From NCBI GenBank assembly GCA_029219385.1, contig JAQXTH010000049.1, forward strand, positions 36,161-100,160: a stretch of 64,000 nt of DNA, written 5' to 3'. Made by a program: the position numbers and the translations under genes. Source of the stretch: Prevotellaceae bacterium (GTDB lineage Bacteria > Bacteroidota > Bacteroidia > Bacteroidales > Bacteroidaceae). Within the stretch, counting starts at the first letter, position 1. Each line of letters opens with the position of its first letter. The notes under the pieces were generated by a model that worked only from the letters and a program-made list of their open reading frames with translations, was not told the DNA's origin and ran no database searches. Positions 17,282-26,539 of the stretch are shown piece after piece.

Positions 17282-18679
17282 TTAATTTTGTTTCGTCTTA
17301 GTAATTGTCATCAACATAAAGACTATCGACAACACACATGCAGCCAGCAACAACACAAAGGTAACATTCCAACCGGCAGACTCAGCAACAAGTCCCACCA
17401 CATAGTTTGCCAAAATTGCAGTACCAAAGAAATATCCGAAGAAACCGGTAAATCCGGCAGCTGTACCGGCAGCATTCTTGGGAGCGAGGTCGAGAGCCTG
17501 CACACCAATCAGCATCACCGGACCATAAATAAAAAATCCAATGCCGATCATGCAGGTCATTATCAAAGGAACATTTGGTGCCTCCATACTGAACGCATAC
17601 CAATATAGACCGATAAAAATAGCAACAAGCAACATAAATATCACGGTAGGCATAGAACGCTTGCCATGGAAAATCTTGTCGCTCACGATGCCACAGATTA
17701 TGGTGCCGGGAATAGCAGCATACTCATAGGCGAAATATGCCCAACCGGCATCTTTTATATCAATACCCTTGTCGTTGAGCATTGTCGGAGCCCAATCCAA
17801 ACAACCGTATCTCACCATATATACAAAAGCATTAGAAATCGCTATAAACCACAAGAATTTATTGTTAAACACATGCTTAAAGAAGATCTCTTTTACCGGC
17901 AACACTTCTTCTGACTTATTAGAATAGTTTTCCGGGTAATCATTGCGCCATTTCTCAATCGAAGGTAAACCACACGATTGGGGTGTGTCGCGCAACAAAC
18001 AATATGCAACAATAGCAATCAAAATCGCAGTGGCAGCAGGAAATATATATGTGCCGGCCAAGAAATAAAGTGATTCATTTTCTCCATAAAGTAACGAGCC
18101 GAACCAAACAGCCCCATAAGTGGCCATAGGCCCCACAAGGCCACCACCCACATTGTGGGCACAATTCCATATTGACATCCATGTGCCACGTTCTTTCTGA
18201 CTGAACCAGTGTGTCATCACACGCCCACACGGAGGCCACCCCATGCCGTTAAACCAACCTACAATAAAATTAAGAACACCCATAAGAACGATTGCCAAGG
18301 TTTTTCGTTCCGGATGATTGATAAGGTCAAGTCCTGTGATGGGGACAACCATAAAAGCCATGGCCAAAGATGCAAGGATCAAACCCAGAGGCAAAAACTT
18401 GCGTGCGTCAGAACGGTCTGAAATAGATCCCATCAAAAACTTTGACAGTGCATACGCCACTGCATTCATACCAAGCACAAGACCCAACTCGCCTTTCTCT
18501 ATTCCAAAAGGTTCGAGCATAGGTATTGCCATACTAAAATTCTTGCGCACAATATAAAATGCCGCATAACCTATAAATGCGCCAACAAAGACTTGCATAC
18601 GCATTGACTTGTAGCGCGAGTCAATTTCACTGCCGGAAACTTCCGGTTTAAAAGCAGGAGGGGCTAAAAACTTTCCCAT
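17282..18679 (-). CDS. glpT: Glycerol-3-phosphate transporter GlpT
   Basis: GlpT exchanges external sn-glycerol-3-phosphate for internal phosphate across the inner membrane. The 465-residue protein is close to E. coli GlpT along its length: FIGYAAFYIVRKNFSMAIPM, LSKFLMGSISDRSDARKFLP, WFNGMGWPPCGRVMTHWFSQ, RDTPQSCGLPSIEKW and the late DLAPKNAAGTAAGFTGFFGY. The two arginines in the substrate site of E. coli GlpT appear conserved in YIVRKNF and VYMVRYGCLDW. It starts 18 bases after glpC and is followed by the second antiporter, so transport and oxidation of G3P are on one message. Confidence 0.93.
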   Translation of the reverse strand: MGKFLAPPAFKPEVSGSEIDSRYKSMRMQVFVGAFIGYAAFYIVRKNFSMAIPMLEPFGIEKGELGLVLGMNAVAYALSKFLMGSISDRSDARKFLPLGLILASLAMAFMVVPITGLDLINHPERKTLAIVLMGVLNFIVGWFNGMGWPPCGRVMTHWFSQKERGTWMSIWNCAHNVGGGLVGPMATYGAVWFGSLLYGENESLYFLAGTYIFPAATAILIAIVAYCLLRDTPQSCGLPSIEKWRNDYPENYSNKSEEVLPVKEIFFKHVFNNKFLWFIAISNAFVYMVRYGCLDWAPTMLNDKGIDIKDAGWAYFAYEYAAIPGTIICGIVSDKIFHGKRSMPTVIFMLLVAIFIGLYWYAFSMEAPNVPLIMTCMIGIGFFIYGPVMLIGVQALDLAPKNAAGTAAGFTGFFGYFFGTAILANYVVGLVAESAGWNVTFVLLLAACVLSIVFMLMTITKTKQN

Positions 18680-18697
18680 TTTTTAATACTGTTTATG

Positions 18698-19957
18698 TTA
18701 TTGTTTTTTATTTAATTCTATAGTTGCCTCAACATCGAGAGCGTCTGCTAATATTGAGATTGGATTTAGCACTTCAACACCGGCCGACATCTCTATCTGC
18801 CATTTACACGTCTCACAATCGGTAGACACAAAGTCTACGCCTAATTCTTTGATACATTTAAACAACGGAGCACCAATTGCCTGAGAAATTGGATAGTTTT
18901 CTTTCTTAAATCCATAAGTACCGCCTATTCCACAACATTGCGAATCGAGTATTTCGAGTTTCAACCCGGGTATCATCTTTAGAAGTCCAACGCTATATAC
19001 AGCCCACCCTAATTTCTCCATGTGACAGGCTGTGTGGTAGGCTGCAGTTTTCTTGTAGTCGGAACGAAACGCGAGTTTCACCTCTCCACTCTCCACAAGA
19101 CGATAGATATATCGTGTGGCAAGCGAAAGATTATCTTTTGCCACACGATTGTCCAAGTGAAGAAGATGTTCATATTCGTCACGCATAGTAAAAGTACATG
19201 TGCTGCTCGTCGTGATAATCTGCCTTCCATTAACAACAGACTTTTGCATTGCAGCGATGTTTCTCTCTCCATTTCTTGCCGCCTTTTTAGGCATACCATT
19301 AGCAATGAGAGCCACACCACAGCATTTCTCCTTATCTAAAAGATGAACACCATAGCCAATGGCATTCATTATTTTGATCAAATCCATTCCCAGTTTCGGA
19401 AAATTATAATTAACATAGCAACCATGAAAGTAACTGATATTTTTAGAGAAACGCATTTGATTTTCTTTTGCATTTTTCTTATACCACGATTCAAATGTTG
19501 CTGCCGAATATTTCGGGAATTCACGATGTTTGTCAACCCCTATCGTTGCGTGCATCAAAGATTTCACCGGTTTCATTCCGAGTGTATAATTAACAATCGG
19601 TGACATCTTTGTTGCTATACCTCCAACCAAATCGGTATTAGCCAACGTAAAATCACGTAAACCTGGGCAATGTTTTGTATATTTTATACGGGCACTCTGA
19701 ATAATATCTCCAATCTTGACCCCATGTGGGCAAGCAACTTCACACCGCTTGCAATTCAGACACAATTTCAACGCTTTTTCGTCAAAAAATTTGGGGTCTT
19801 TTAATCTGTATCGCTCACCATCAGGACCGGCATGTTTTGGGCCGGGATATGCGGTAGTGACAGCAGAAACCGGACAATAAACCGTACATATCGAGCATTT
19901 AAGGCATTGCTCAAGTTCGTTTGTGCTCACATTGCACAATTGCATATTTTCTGACAT
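18698..19957 (-). CDS. glpC: Anaerobic glycerol-3-phosphate dehydrogenase subunit C (GlpC)
   Basis: GlpC is the iron-sulfur subunit that links GlpAB to the membrane menaquinone pool during anaerobic respiration. The 419-residue protein has two N-terminal [4Fe-4S] ferredoxin motifs, CLKCSICTVYCP (18-29) and CLNCKRCEVACPHG (66-79), and two later CCG domains with KCCGVALIANG and QCCGIGGTYGF, as in E. coli GlpC and heterodisulfide reductase HdrB. It starts four bases after the glpB stop and is followed 18 bases later by glpT. The protein lacks transmembrane helices, like E. coli GlpC, and is probably peripheral. Confidence 0.93.
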   Translation of the reverse strand: MSENMQLCNVSTNELEQCLKCSICTVYCPVSAVTTAYPGPKHAGPDGERYRLKDPKFFDEKALKLCLNCKRCEVACPHGVKIGDIIQSARIKYTKHCPGLRDFTLANTDLVGGIATKMSPIVNYTLGMKPVKSLMHATIGVDKHREFPKYSAATFESWYKKNAKENQMRFSKNISYFHGCYVNYNFPKLGMDLIKIMNAIGYGVHLLDKEKCCGVALIANGMPKKAARNGERNIAAMQKSVVNGRQIITTSSTCTFTMRDEYEHLLHLDNRVAKDNLSLATRYIYRLVESGEVKLAFRSDYKKTAAYHTACHMEKLGWAVYSVGLLKMIPGLKLEILDSQCCGIGGTYGFKKENYPISQAIGAPLFKCIKELGVDFVSTDCETCKWQIEMSAGVEVLNPISILADALDVEATIELNKKQ

Positions 19958-19961
19958 AGCA

Positions 19962-21203
19962 TTACTTTTGTTTTAATATTGATTTTGAAACAGCAAGTCC
20001 CGTAATTATAGATACTCCCGCCGCGTCTGACAACTTAACACTATCGTGTCCTGCCAAAACAGAGCCTGCAACATAAAGATTTGAAACCGACACCCCGTCT
20101 TTCAACGCCCGGAGACAATTATCTGTCTTTACTCCAAATGTCATATAGGGCTGAGATTCAAAGACATTATGACGTGTCCATTCTGATCGTTGCTCGTCAA
20201 AATCGACGTCCAACTCAAAAACCGGCTCATAAACTCGCGAATAATTTGCCACAAGACCATGACTTTGAAAAGAGCCTGTTGCAAGAACATAATTATTGGC
20301 AACAAACACTTCGTCGGGAAGAGTGGAAATCTTAATACTTTCAACTTTATTATTAGAAATCACACCATCAAAAACCGTGGCTCCAAGCAAAAACGAGCCA
20401 CCTAATTTTTTAAAACGACTACTCAACGCATTTTGCACCCTCACTCCCGAAACAGAAGGAGGCAACGTGGCAACCATAAACAAAGGTACAGAAACTTTAG
20501 AGCGCAACAATTCAATCATTTCATCACTGCAAAGACCCACAACCGAGGGTAAAAGTACCACTTCAGCATCTCCAATAGAAGTATTGATTTTCTTCGAAAT
20601 AAGTTCTACCACATTTTCATCGGAAAGTAGTTTCGCTATATTGGCAGATCTCATTTCAGAGGGACTGAGACGACGTTCTTGCAACATTGGGACACGCAAC
20701 CCTTTTACATTAACTCTAGCTCCAAGTTTTTCCAAGCCATCGGCAATAAATTCTACCGGAAAATCAAAAAAGCCGGCAAAATTTACAAGCAAAAACTTTT
20801 TGTAAGGCAATGTTTCGGCCGAGTCTGAAATAAAAAACTCATCCATAGTAAGCCAAGTAGGTTTTAACACCCCCATCGGAGTCAGACGGTAATGATTGCG
20901 CGAGGTTTCACCCTTGATTTTCACATTTGACTCTCTAAGCATACCAATGGCTTCTTCTGCAAGAGTTGCCACATCACTTATTTTTGAATAAGGATGATTA
21001 GCATCTAATCTTTTTAACTCCTCCAACGGTGTCAAGACCTCTTTGGAATTATTATATCCAAGCAAATCAAACGAACCCGAATGAAAATGCAAAGTACTTT
21101 GACCCGAAGAGACAATAGCGACCTTCTGACCTGCTTTAGCCAAAGAAATGCCGGTTGTCAGGCCGCTTAATCCTCCACCTATTATAATCGTATCAAATTT
21201 CAT
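19962..21203 (-). CDS. glpB: Anaerobic glycerol-3-phosphate dehydrogenase subunit B (GlpB)
   Basis: GlpB is the flavoprotein partner of GlpA in the anaerobic G3P dehydrogenase. The 413-residue protein starts with an FAD/NAD-binding dinucleotide motif, FDTIIIGGGLSGLTTGISLA, then VAIVSSGQSTLHFHSGSFDL, which is distinctive of GlpB. The C-terminus, NLYVAGSVLAGHDSVKLSDA, is the usual second FAD-contacting region. It sits between glpA (15-base gap) and glpC (4-base gap). Confidence 0.92.
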   Translation of the reverse strand: MKFDTIIIGGGLSGLTTGISLAKAGQKVAIVSSGQSTLHFHSGSFDLLGYNNSKEVLTPLEELKRLDANHPYSKISDVATLAEEAIGMLRESNVKIKGETSRNHYRLTPMGVLKPTWLTMDEFFISDSAETLPYKKFLLVNFAGFFDFPVEFIADGLEKLGARVNVKGLRVPMLQERRLSPSEMRSANIAKLLSDENVVELISKKINTSIGDAEVVLLPSVVGLCSDEMIELLRSKVSVPLFMVATLPPSVSGVRVQNALSSRFKKLGGSFLLGATVFDGVISNNKVESIKISTLPDEVFVANNYVLATGSFQSHGLVANYSRVYEPVFELDVDFDEQRSEWTRHNVFESQPYMTFGVKTDNCLRALKDGVSVSNLYVAGSVLAGHDSVKLSDAAGVSIITGLAVSKSILKQK

Positions 21204-21218
21204 TTTCTACTTATTCTT

Positions 21219-22847
21219 TTATTTTACAAACTTATCTAATCCACACAAACCCTGATATATATTTGCCACAAGTTGAGCTTCTGCAAGGGTTGCTCCCCAA
21301 CCTACGGGATACATTCCTTTCCACCGTTCATTGATAAACTCTGCAAGGTCGACCCCAACTTTTGAAGCCTCATTCTTCTGTAAAATACACATCAGTCCTG
21401 CTGCCCTCAAAGCACATAATTGCCCTTGACAAGTACCCATGCCAAGACGAGTGCGTCGCCTGAGTTGGGTAAGAGTATCAACATGCTGTTCAACTATCAC
21501 ATGCTTCATTTCACCGACAGTAACCTCTTCGCACTCACAAATCAAACTGTTATCTGTTTCTGTATCATCGTCGATAGTATCTGCCATACTGCCATAACGC
21601 CCTTGTCTAACATTAAAAGCATAGGTATGCTTTAAATCAGAAACATTGTTTTTCTGTTTATCGGAACCAGGCAATGGAACGATTGCCGTCTCACATTTTT
21701 TATCAACATTCAGTTTCTTGCAGACCATATCTGTGGCTATTTCTGCCATCAATCTATAAGTCATCAATTTTCCGCCGGTAATGGTAATAAAACCCTCTAT
21801 GCCATCACGTGTTTCATGATCAAGACATACAATGCCTCGACTAATACTGCGTCCGGAGGGATCGTCGTCTGATGCAACCAAGGGACGCACACCTGCATAG
21901 GCACGCAAAATACGAGTAGTTGCAAGAGCCGGAGCTAACTGCGCCCCTTCTCTCAACAAAACATCAACTTCCGCGGGAGTGACACGCATATCATCACATG
22001 TCTCAATGGGCACACGGTCTGACGTTGTTCCTATAACACAAACCGTATCACCGGGAACAAGAATATCTGCATTAGCAGGCTTGCGACAACGGTTAATCAC
22101 CATATTGTTTACCCTATGGCCAAAAATTAGAAGTGAGCCTTTTGCAGGAAACATATTGATTGTAGCTCCGGCCATACGGGCTATAAGCATTCCCCAAATT
22201 CCGGCTGCATTGACAGTAATATCTGCTCGGACCTCAAGTTTTTCTCCGTTGAGATTATTTCGCAAATATACTCCTATAACTCTACCATTGTCAATCACAA
22301 GTCCGGTCACTTCGTGGTATGTAAGAATGTCTGCACCATTCCGTCTTGCGTCAAGCACATTTGATATTGTGAGCCTAAAAGGGTCAATAGAACCATCCGG
22401 CACTCTCACGGCACCCACCAACAACGGATTAACCGATGGTTCGAGCCTCAATGCCTCTTGCGGAGAAATCACCTCGGCACGAATGCCGGCCTTCAAACAA
22501 GACTCCACAAACTTAGACTGATATGCCAAGTCGTCTTCGGGCAAACTGATAAACAAACCATCGTGTTCCTCCACACAGTGGGAGGCAATCCTACGAAGAG
22601 TCATATTCTCCGCTATACATTCGGTAGCAGACTCCGAATCGGTCACAGCATATCGTGCTCCACTATGCAACAAACCATGATTGCGCCCGGTTGCCCCCGC
22701 AGTAAAGTCATATCGCTCAACCAACAAAGTGCTTAACCCACGCATTGCACAGTCGCGTGCAGTTCCTGCACCGGTCGCTCCACCTCCAATCACTATCACG
22801 TCATAATGTTTCTTATACTTACTGTACTTAAATACGTCACTAAACAT
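21219..22847 (-). CDS. glpA: Anaerobic glycerol-3-phosphate dehydrogenase subunit A (GlpA)
   Basis: GlpA is the catalytic FAD subunit that oxidises sn-glycerol-3-phosphate to dihydroxyacetone phosphate. The 542-residue length equals that of E. coli GlpA. It opens with the FAD motif VIVIGGGATGAGTARDCAMR, followed by ERYDFTAGATGRNHGLLHSG, and has TGGKLMTYRLMAEIATD before a C-terminal BFD-like [2Fe-2S] domain with CECEEVTVGEM and GMGTCQGQLCALR. It is the first gene of a glpA-glpB-glpC-glpT-antiporter operon. Its likely promoter box is at 22958-22965. No GlpR repressor or GlpK kinase gene is nearby. Confidence 0.95.
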   Translation of the reverse strand: MFSDVFKYSKYKKHYDVIVIGGGATGAGTARDCAMRGLSTLLVERYDFTAGATGRNHGLLHSGARYAVTDSESATECIAENMTLRRIASHCVEEHDGLFISLPEDDLAYQSKFVESCLKAGIRAEVISPQEALRLEPSVNPLLVGAVRVPDGSIDPFRLTISNVLDARRNGADILTYHEVTGLVIDNGRVIGVYLRNNLNGEKLEVRADITVNAAGIWGMLIARMAGATINMFPAKGSLLIFGHRVNNMVINRCRKPANADILVPGDTVCVIGTTSDRVPIETCDDMRVTPAEVDVLLREGAQLAPALATTRILRAYAGVRPLVASDDDPSGRSISRGIVCLDHETRDGIEGFITITGGKLMTYRLMAEIATDMVCKKLNVDKKCETAIVPLPGSDKQKNNVSDLKHTYAFNVRQGRYGSMADTIDDDTETDNSLICECEEVTVGEMKHVIVEQHVDTLTQLRRRTRLGMGTCQGQLCALRAAGLMCILQKNEASKVGVDLAEFINERWKGMYPVGWGATLAEAQLVANIYQGLCGLDKFVK

Positions 22848-22957
22848 TGTATCTTTAATTTTATTATTAATTTCTTCTTATAAGTCTCATTCAGAAAAGC
22901 AAGTTTGTCATCCTGCGATTTTGTTTTCCCTAAAAACTAATCCGCTCAGATACTTAG

Positions 22958-22965
22958 CAAATTTA
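22958..22965 (-). promoter_or_regulatory. -7 promoter element of the glp operon
   Basis: The minus strand reads TAAATTTG, matching TAnnTTTG, 110 bases before the glpA ATG. The -33 box is not clear. Confidence 0.4.
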
Positions 22966-23203
22966 TATGTTTTTTTTCAATTAGATAGACATTTTACTAT
23001 GTTTTTATTATAATCATAACCTCTTTCGTATATAATGGGGTAGAAAATCCTTCTTACACGTGCTTTTTCTCGCCACAGCAAAAATCATACAAAACCTGAT
23101 TCTGCTTATTTGGCATAAAGGAAACATTCGCCCAAATTGTTTTTCTTACAAATTCAAATTCCTAACCTACCCTCAAAACAACTATACCAAAACAAATAAA
23201 AAG

Positions 23204-23240
23204 GACCACACAAGACACAACTGTATCTTGATGCGGCCCT
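23204..23240 (-). terminator. Terminator of the purF-carA-carB operon
   Basis: On the minus strand AGGGCCGCA pairs with TGTGGTCCT (two G-T wobbles), followed after a bulged T by CAAGA with TCTTG, then TTTTTATTT. It lies 24 bases past the carB stop. Confidence 0.75.
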
Positions 23241-23263
23241 AATGCAAACCAATAAAAACAAAA

Positions 23264-26200
23264 TCAATAATTTCTGTCTCCGTATTCCTGCCACGACTTG
23301 ATAGCCAAATCGTCAAGCGACAAAGAGGTAAAAGCATTTATAAATGCTGTCGCCAAACGAGCATTGGTTATTAGCGGCACATTAAGGTCGATTGCAGCAC
23401 GACGAATTTTATAACCGTTGGTCAATTCCTTTGGCGACAAATCCTTGGGTATATTTATCACAAGATCTATCGCATGGCTGTGGAGCAAATCGAGAGCACC
23501 GGGAGCACCCTGCTCTCCGGGCCAACAAACCTTTGTGTTGGGTATGCCATTGTCGGAAAGATAGCGACTTGTGCCACCCGTAGCATATATTTCATAACCA
23601 TGGTCAACAAGGGTATGACAAGCATCGAGCATAGAGGCTTTTTGTTTGGCTGTGCCCGAAGAAACCAGTACGGTCTTCTTTGGTATGCGCATACCTACCG
23701 ACAACATACTCTTTAACAATGCATGGCTCACGCTATCACCCAAACAACCCACCTCGCCGGTGGAAGACATATCCACCCCAAGAACAGGATCGGCATTCTG
23801 CAAACGGTTGAAAGAAAATTGCGAAGCCTTAATACCTACATAATCAAGATCAAACAAATCACGCGAAGGCACATCAACGGCCAAACCGAGCATCACACGA
23901 GTAGCCATCTCAATAAAATCAAGCTTCAATACCTTGCTTACAAACGGGAAAGAACGTGATGCCCTCAAATTACACTCTATCACTTTGATGTCGTTGTCTC
24001 GCGCCAAATATTGAATATTAAACGGGCCGGAAATATTAAGTTGACCGGCAATAAGACGAGATATTTTCTTTATGCGACGAACTGTCTCAACATAAATCTT
24101 TTGTGGTGGGAATTGTATCGTGGCATCACCGGAATGTACTCCGGCAAATTCTACATGCTCTGAAATGGCATAAGCAATAATCTCACCGTTTCGAGCCACG
24201 GCATCCATTTCTATTTCCTTTGCATTTTCCAAAAATTTGCTAACCACCACGGGGTGTGTCTTACTCACATTTGCAGCAAGTTTAAGAAAGCGTTCAAGTT
24301 CTTCCCGATTTGAGCAAACATTCATTGCCGCTCCTGACAAGACATAACTCGGCCTCACAAGAACAGGAAACCCTACCCTATCTATAAAACGATTGATATC
24401 TTCGGTGTTTGTAAGAGCTGCCCACTCAGGTTGGTCAACACCTATGCGATCAAGCATGGCAGAAAACTTGTCGCGGTCTTCCGCATTGTCAATATCTTTG
24501 GCCGATGTTCCCAAAATAGGCACATTGCTGCCATCAAGTCTCATTGCCAAATTATTAGGAATCTGACCACCGGTAGATACAATCACGCCATGAGGAGTTT
24601 CAAGTTCAACAATATCCAAAACTCTCTCAAAGGTAAGTTCATCGAAATACAAACGATCACACATATCATAGTCTGTCGACACTGTCTCGGGATTATAATT
24701 TATCATCACCGAACGCCAACCTTCACGACGTATCGTGTCGAGTGCTCTCACTCCGCACCAATCAAATTCTACAGAAGAGCCTATGCGATATGCTCCCGAA
24801 CCCAATACTATCACCGAGCGATTGTCGTTTTCATACTCTATGTCATGAGCCACAGCACTATATGTCGCATACAAATAGTTTGTACAAGCCGGATATTCTG
24901 CCGCGAGGGTATCTATCTGTTTTATATAAGGAACAATACCCATTTCTTTGCGCTTTGCCCTAACAAGCAATTGTGCATTTTCTATATCCACACTCTTCTC
25001 CATGCCAAGAGCACGAGCAATCTGGAAATCTGAAAAACCTTGTCGCTTGGCTCTCATCATAAGACTTTCGTCCAATCTATCAAGACCGCCACAAGCATGA
25101 AGCAAGTCGGCTGTTTTGCTGATATTCTCAAGTCGCTGCAAAAACCAACGGTCTATACGCGTGAGTGCATGAATCTTCTCTATATCATAACCTTTCCTAA
25201 AAGCTTTGGCTATTACCAACAAACGCTTATCGGTAGGCTCACGGAGTGACTCATCAATATTTTCAACCAAAATCTCCTTGTTCTCTTCAAATCCGTGTAT
25301 ACCCTGTCCTATCATTCGCATTCCTTTCTGTATGGCCTCTTCAAACGTGCGTCCGATAGACATCACTTCACCCACAGATTTCATGGCAGAACCAAGTTCG
25401 CGGTCAACTCCTCTGAATTTGCCAAGATCCCAACGTGGCAATTTGCACACCACATAATCAAGTGCCGGCTCAAAAAAAGCACTTGTGGTATGAGTGACAG
25501 AATTTTTCAACTCAAACAACCCATAGCCCAAACCAAGTTTAGCTGCCACAAAAGCCAAAGGATAACCTGTGGCCTTTGAAGCCAAAGCTGAAGAACGGCT
25601 AAGACGGGCATTAACCTCTATCACGCGGTAATCTTCTGACTCAGGGTCAAGGGCGTATTGCACGTTACATTCACCCACAATACCAATATGGCGCACAATC
25701 TTGATTGCCAAAGCACGCAATTTGTGGTATTCAGAATTAGTTAGCGTTTGAGAGGGGGCAACCACAATAGACTCGCCTGTATGAATGCCAAGAGGGTCGA
25801 AGTTCTCCATATTACATACAGTAATACAATTATCATAACTGTCGCGCACCACTTCGTACTCAACTTCTTTCCAACCTTTAAGACTTTTCTCTACCAACAC
25901 TTGTGGAGAAAACGAAAAGGCCTTCTCACAAAGAGTTGTCAATTGTTTCTCGTCATCACAAAATCCCGAGCCAAGACCTCCCAATGCAAATGCTGCTCTA
26001 ACAATCACCGGATAACCCAAATCGGCAGCAGCAGAAACGGCCTCAGAAATGGTTTGGCAAGCCTGGCTCTTTATGGTATTTACATTTATTTCGTTCAGGC
26101 GTTCTACAAACAGTTCCCTATCTTCTGTATCAATTATAACACTGACAGGTGTACCAAGCACTCTGACACCATATTTTTCAAGCACCCCACTTTTATACAA

Positions 26201-26500
26201 TTCAACACCACAGTTTAACGCAGTTTGTCCACCAAACGACAGCAAGATGCCATCCGGACGTTCTTTCTCTATTACCTTTTCCACAAACCAGGGGGTAACC
26301 GGCAAGAAATAAATTTGATCTGCCACTCCCTCGGAGGTCTGTACCGTAGCAATATTAGGATTGATTAGCACTGTTTTCACGCCCTCTTCCCTCAAGGCTT
26401 TCAGTGCTTGAGAACCGGAATAATCAAACTCTCCGGCTTCACCAATTTTGAGTGCTCCAGAACCCAGCAAAAGCACTTTCTTTATAGTTTCATCACGCAT
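23264..26500 (-). CDS. carB: Carbamoyl-phosphate synthase large subunit (CarB)
   Basis: CarB makes carbamoyl phosphate for pyrimidine and arginine synthesis from bicarbonate, ATP and the ammonia delivered by CarA. The 1078-residue protein has the two homologous ATP-grasp halves: KVLLLGSGALKIGEAGEFDY opens the first and VIVLGSGAYRIGSSVEFDW the second (about residue 560). The C-terminal 140 residues form the allosteric MGS-like domain (YEIYATGGTSRYLSDNGIP). The metal- and ATP-binding strings VIEVNARLSRSSALASKATG and VIECNLRASRSFPFVSKV are both intact. It follows carA by 39 bases. Confidence 0.97.
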   Translation of the reverse strand: MRDETIKKVLLLGSGALKIGEAGEFDYSGSQALKALREEGVKTVLINPNIATVQTSEGVADQIYFLPVTPWFVEKVIEKERPDGILLSFGGQTALNCGVELYKSGVLEKYGVRVLGTPVSVIIDTEDRELFVERLNEINVNTIKSQACQTISEAVSAAADLGYPVIVRAAFALGGLGSGFCDDEKQLTTLCEKAFSFSPQVLVEKSLKGWKEVEYEVVRDSYDNCITVCNMENFDPLGIHTGESIVVAPSQTLTNSEYHKLRALAIKIVRHIGIVGECNVQYALDPESEDYRVIEVNARLSRSSALASKATGYPLAFVAAKLGLGYGLFELKNSVTHTTSAFFEPALDYVVCKLPRWDLGKFRGVDRELGSAMKSVGEVMSIGRTFEEAIQKGMRMIGQGIHGFEENKEILVENIDESLREPTDKRLLVIAKAFRKGYDIEKIHALTRIDRWFLQRLENISKTADLLHACGGLDRLDESLMMRAKRQGFSDFQIARALGMEKSVDIENAQLLVRAKRKEMGIVPYIKQIDTLAAEYPACTNYLYATYSAVAHDIEYENDNRSVIVLGSGAYRIGSSVEFDWCGVRALDTIRREGWRSVMINYNPETVSTDYDMCDRLYFDELTFERVLDIVELETPHGVIVSTGGQIPNNLAMRLDGSNVPILGTSAKDIDNAEDRDKFSAMLDRIGVDQPEWAALTNTEDINRFIDRVGFPVLVRPSYVLSGAAMNVCSNREELERFLKLAANVSKTHPVVVSKFLENAKEIEMDAVARNGEIIAYAISEHVEFAGVHSGDATIQFPPQKIYVETVRRIKKISRLIAGQLNISGPFNIQYLARDNDIKVIECNLRASRSFPFVSKVLKLDFIEMATRVMLGLAVDVPSRDLFDLDYVGIKASQFSFNRLQNADPVLGVDMSSTGEVGCLGDSVSHALLKSMLSVGMRIPKKTVLVSSGTAKQKASMLDACHTLVDHGYEIYATGGTSRYLSDNGIPNTKVCWPGEQGAPGALDLLHSHAIDLVINIPKDLSPKELTNGYKIRRAAIDLNVPLITNARLATAFINAFTSLSLDDLAIKSWQEYGDRNY

Positions 26501-26539
26501 TGTTAAGTATTCTTTTCTTTATTTATATTAAACAAATAA

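Larger units (their letters stand above)
22848..23263. other. Intergenic stretch between glpA and carB
   Basis: This 416-base gap holds the glp operon promoter region at the glpA end and the carB terminator at the other end. The AT-rich middle (22966-23200) contains no open frame, RNA gene or repeat that I can support. Confidence 0.6.
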
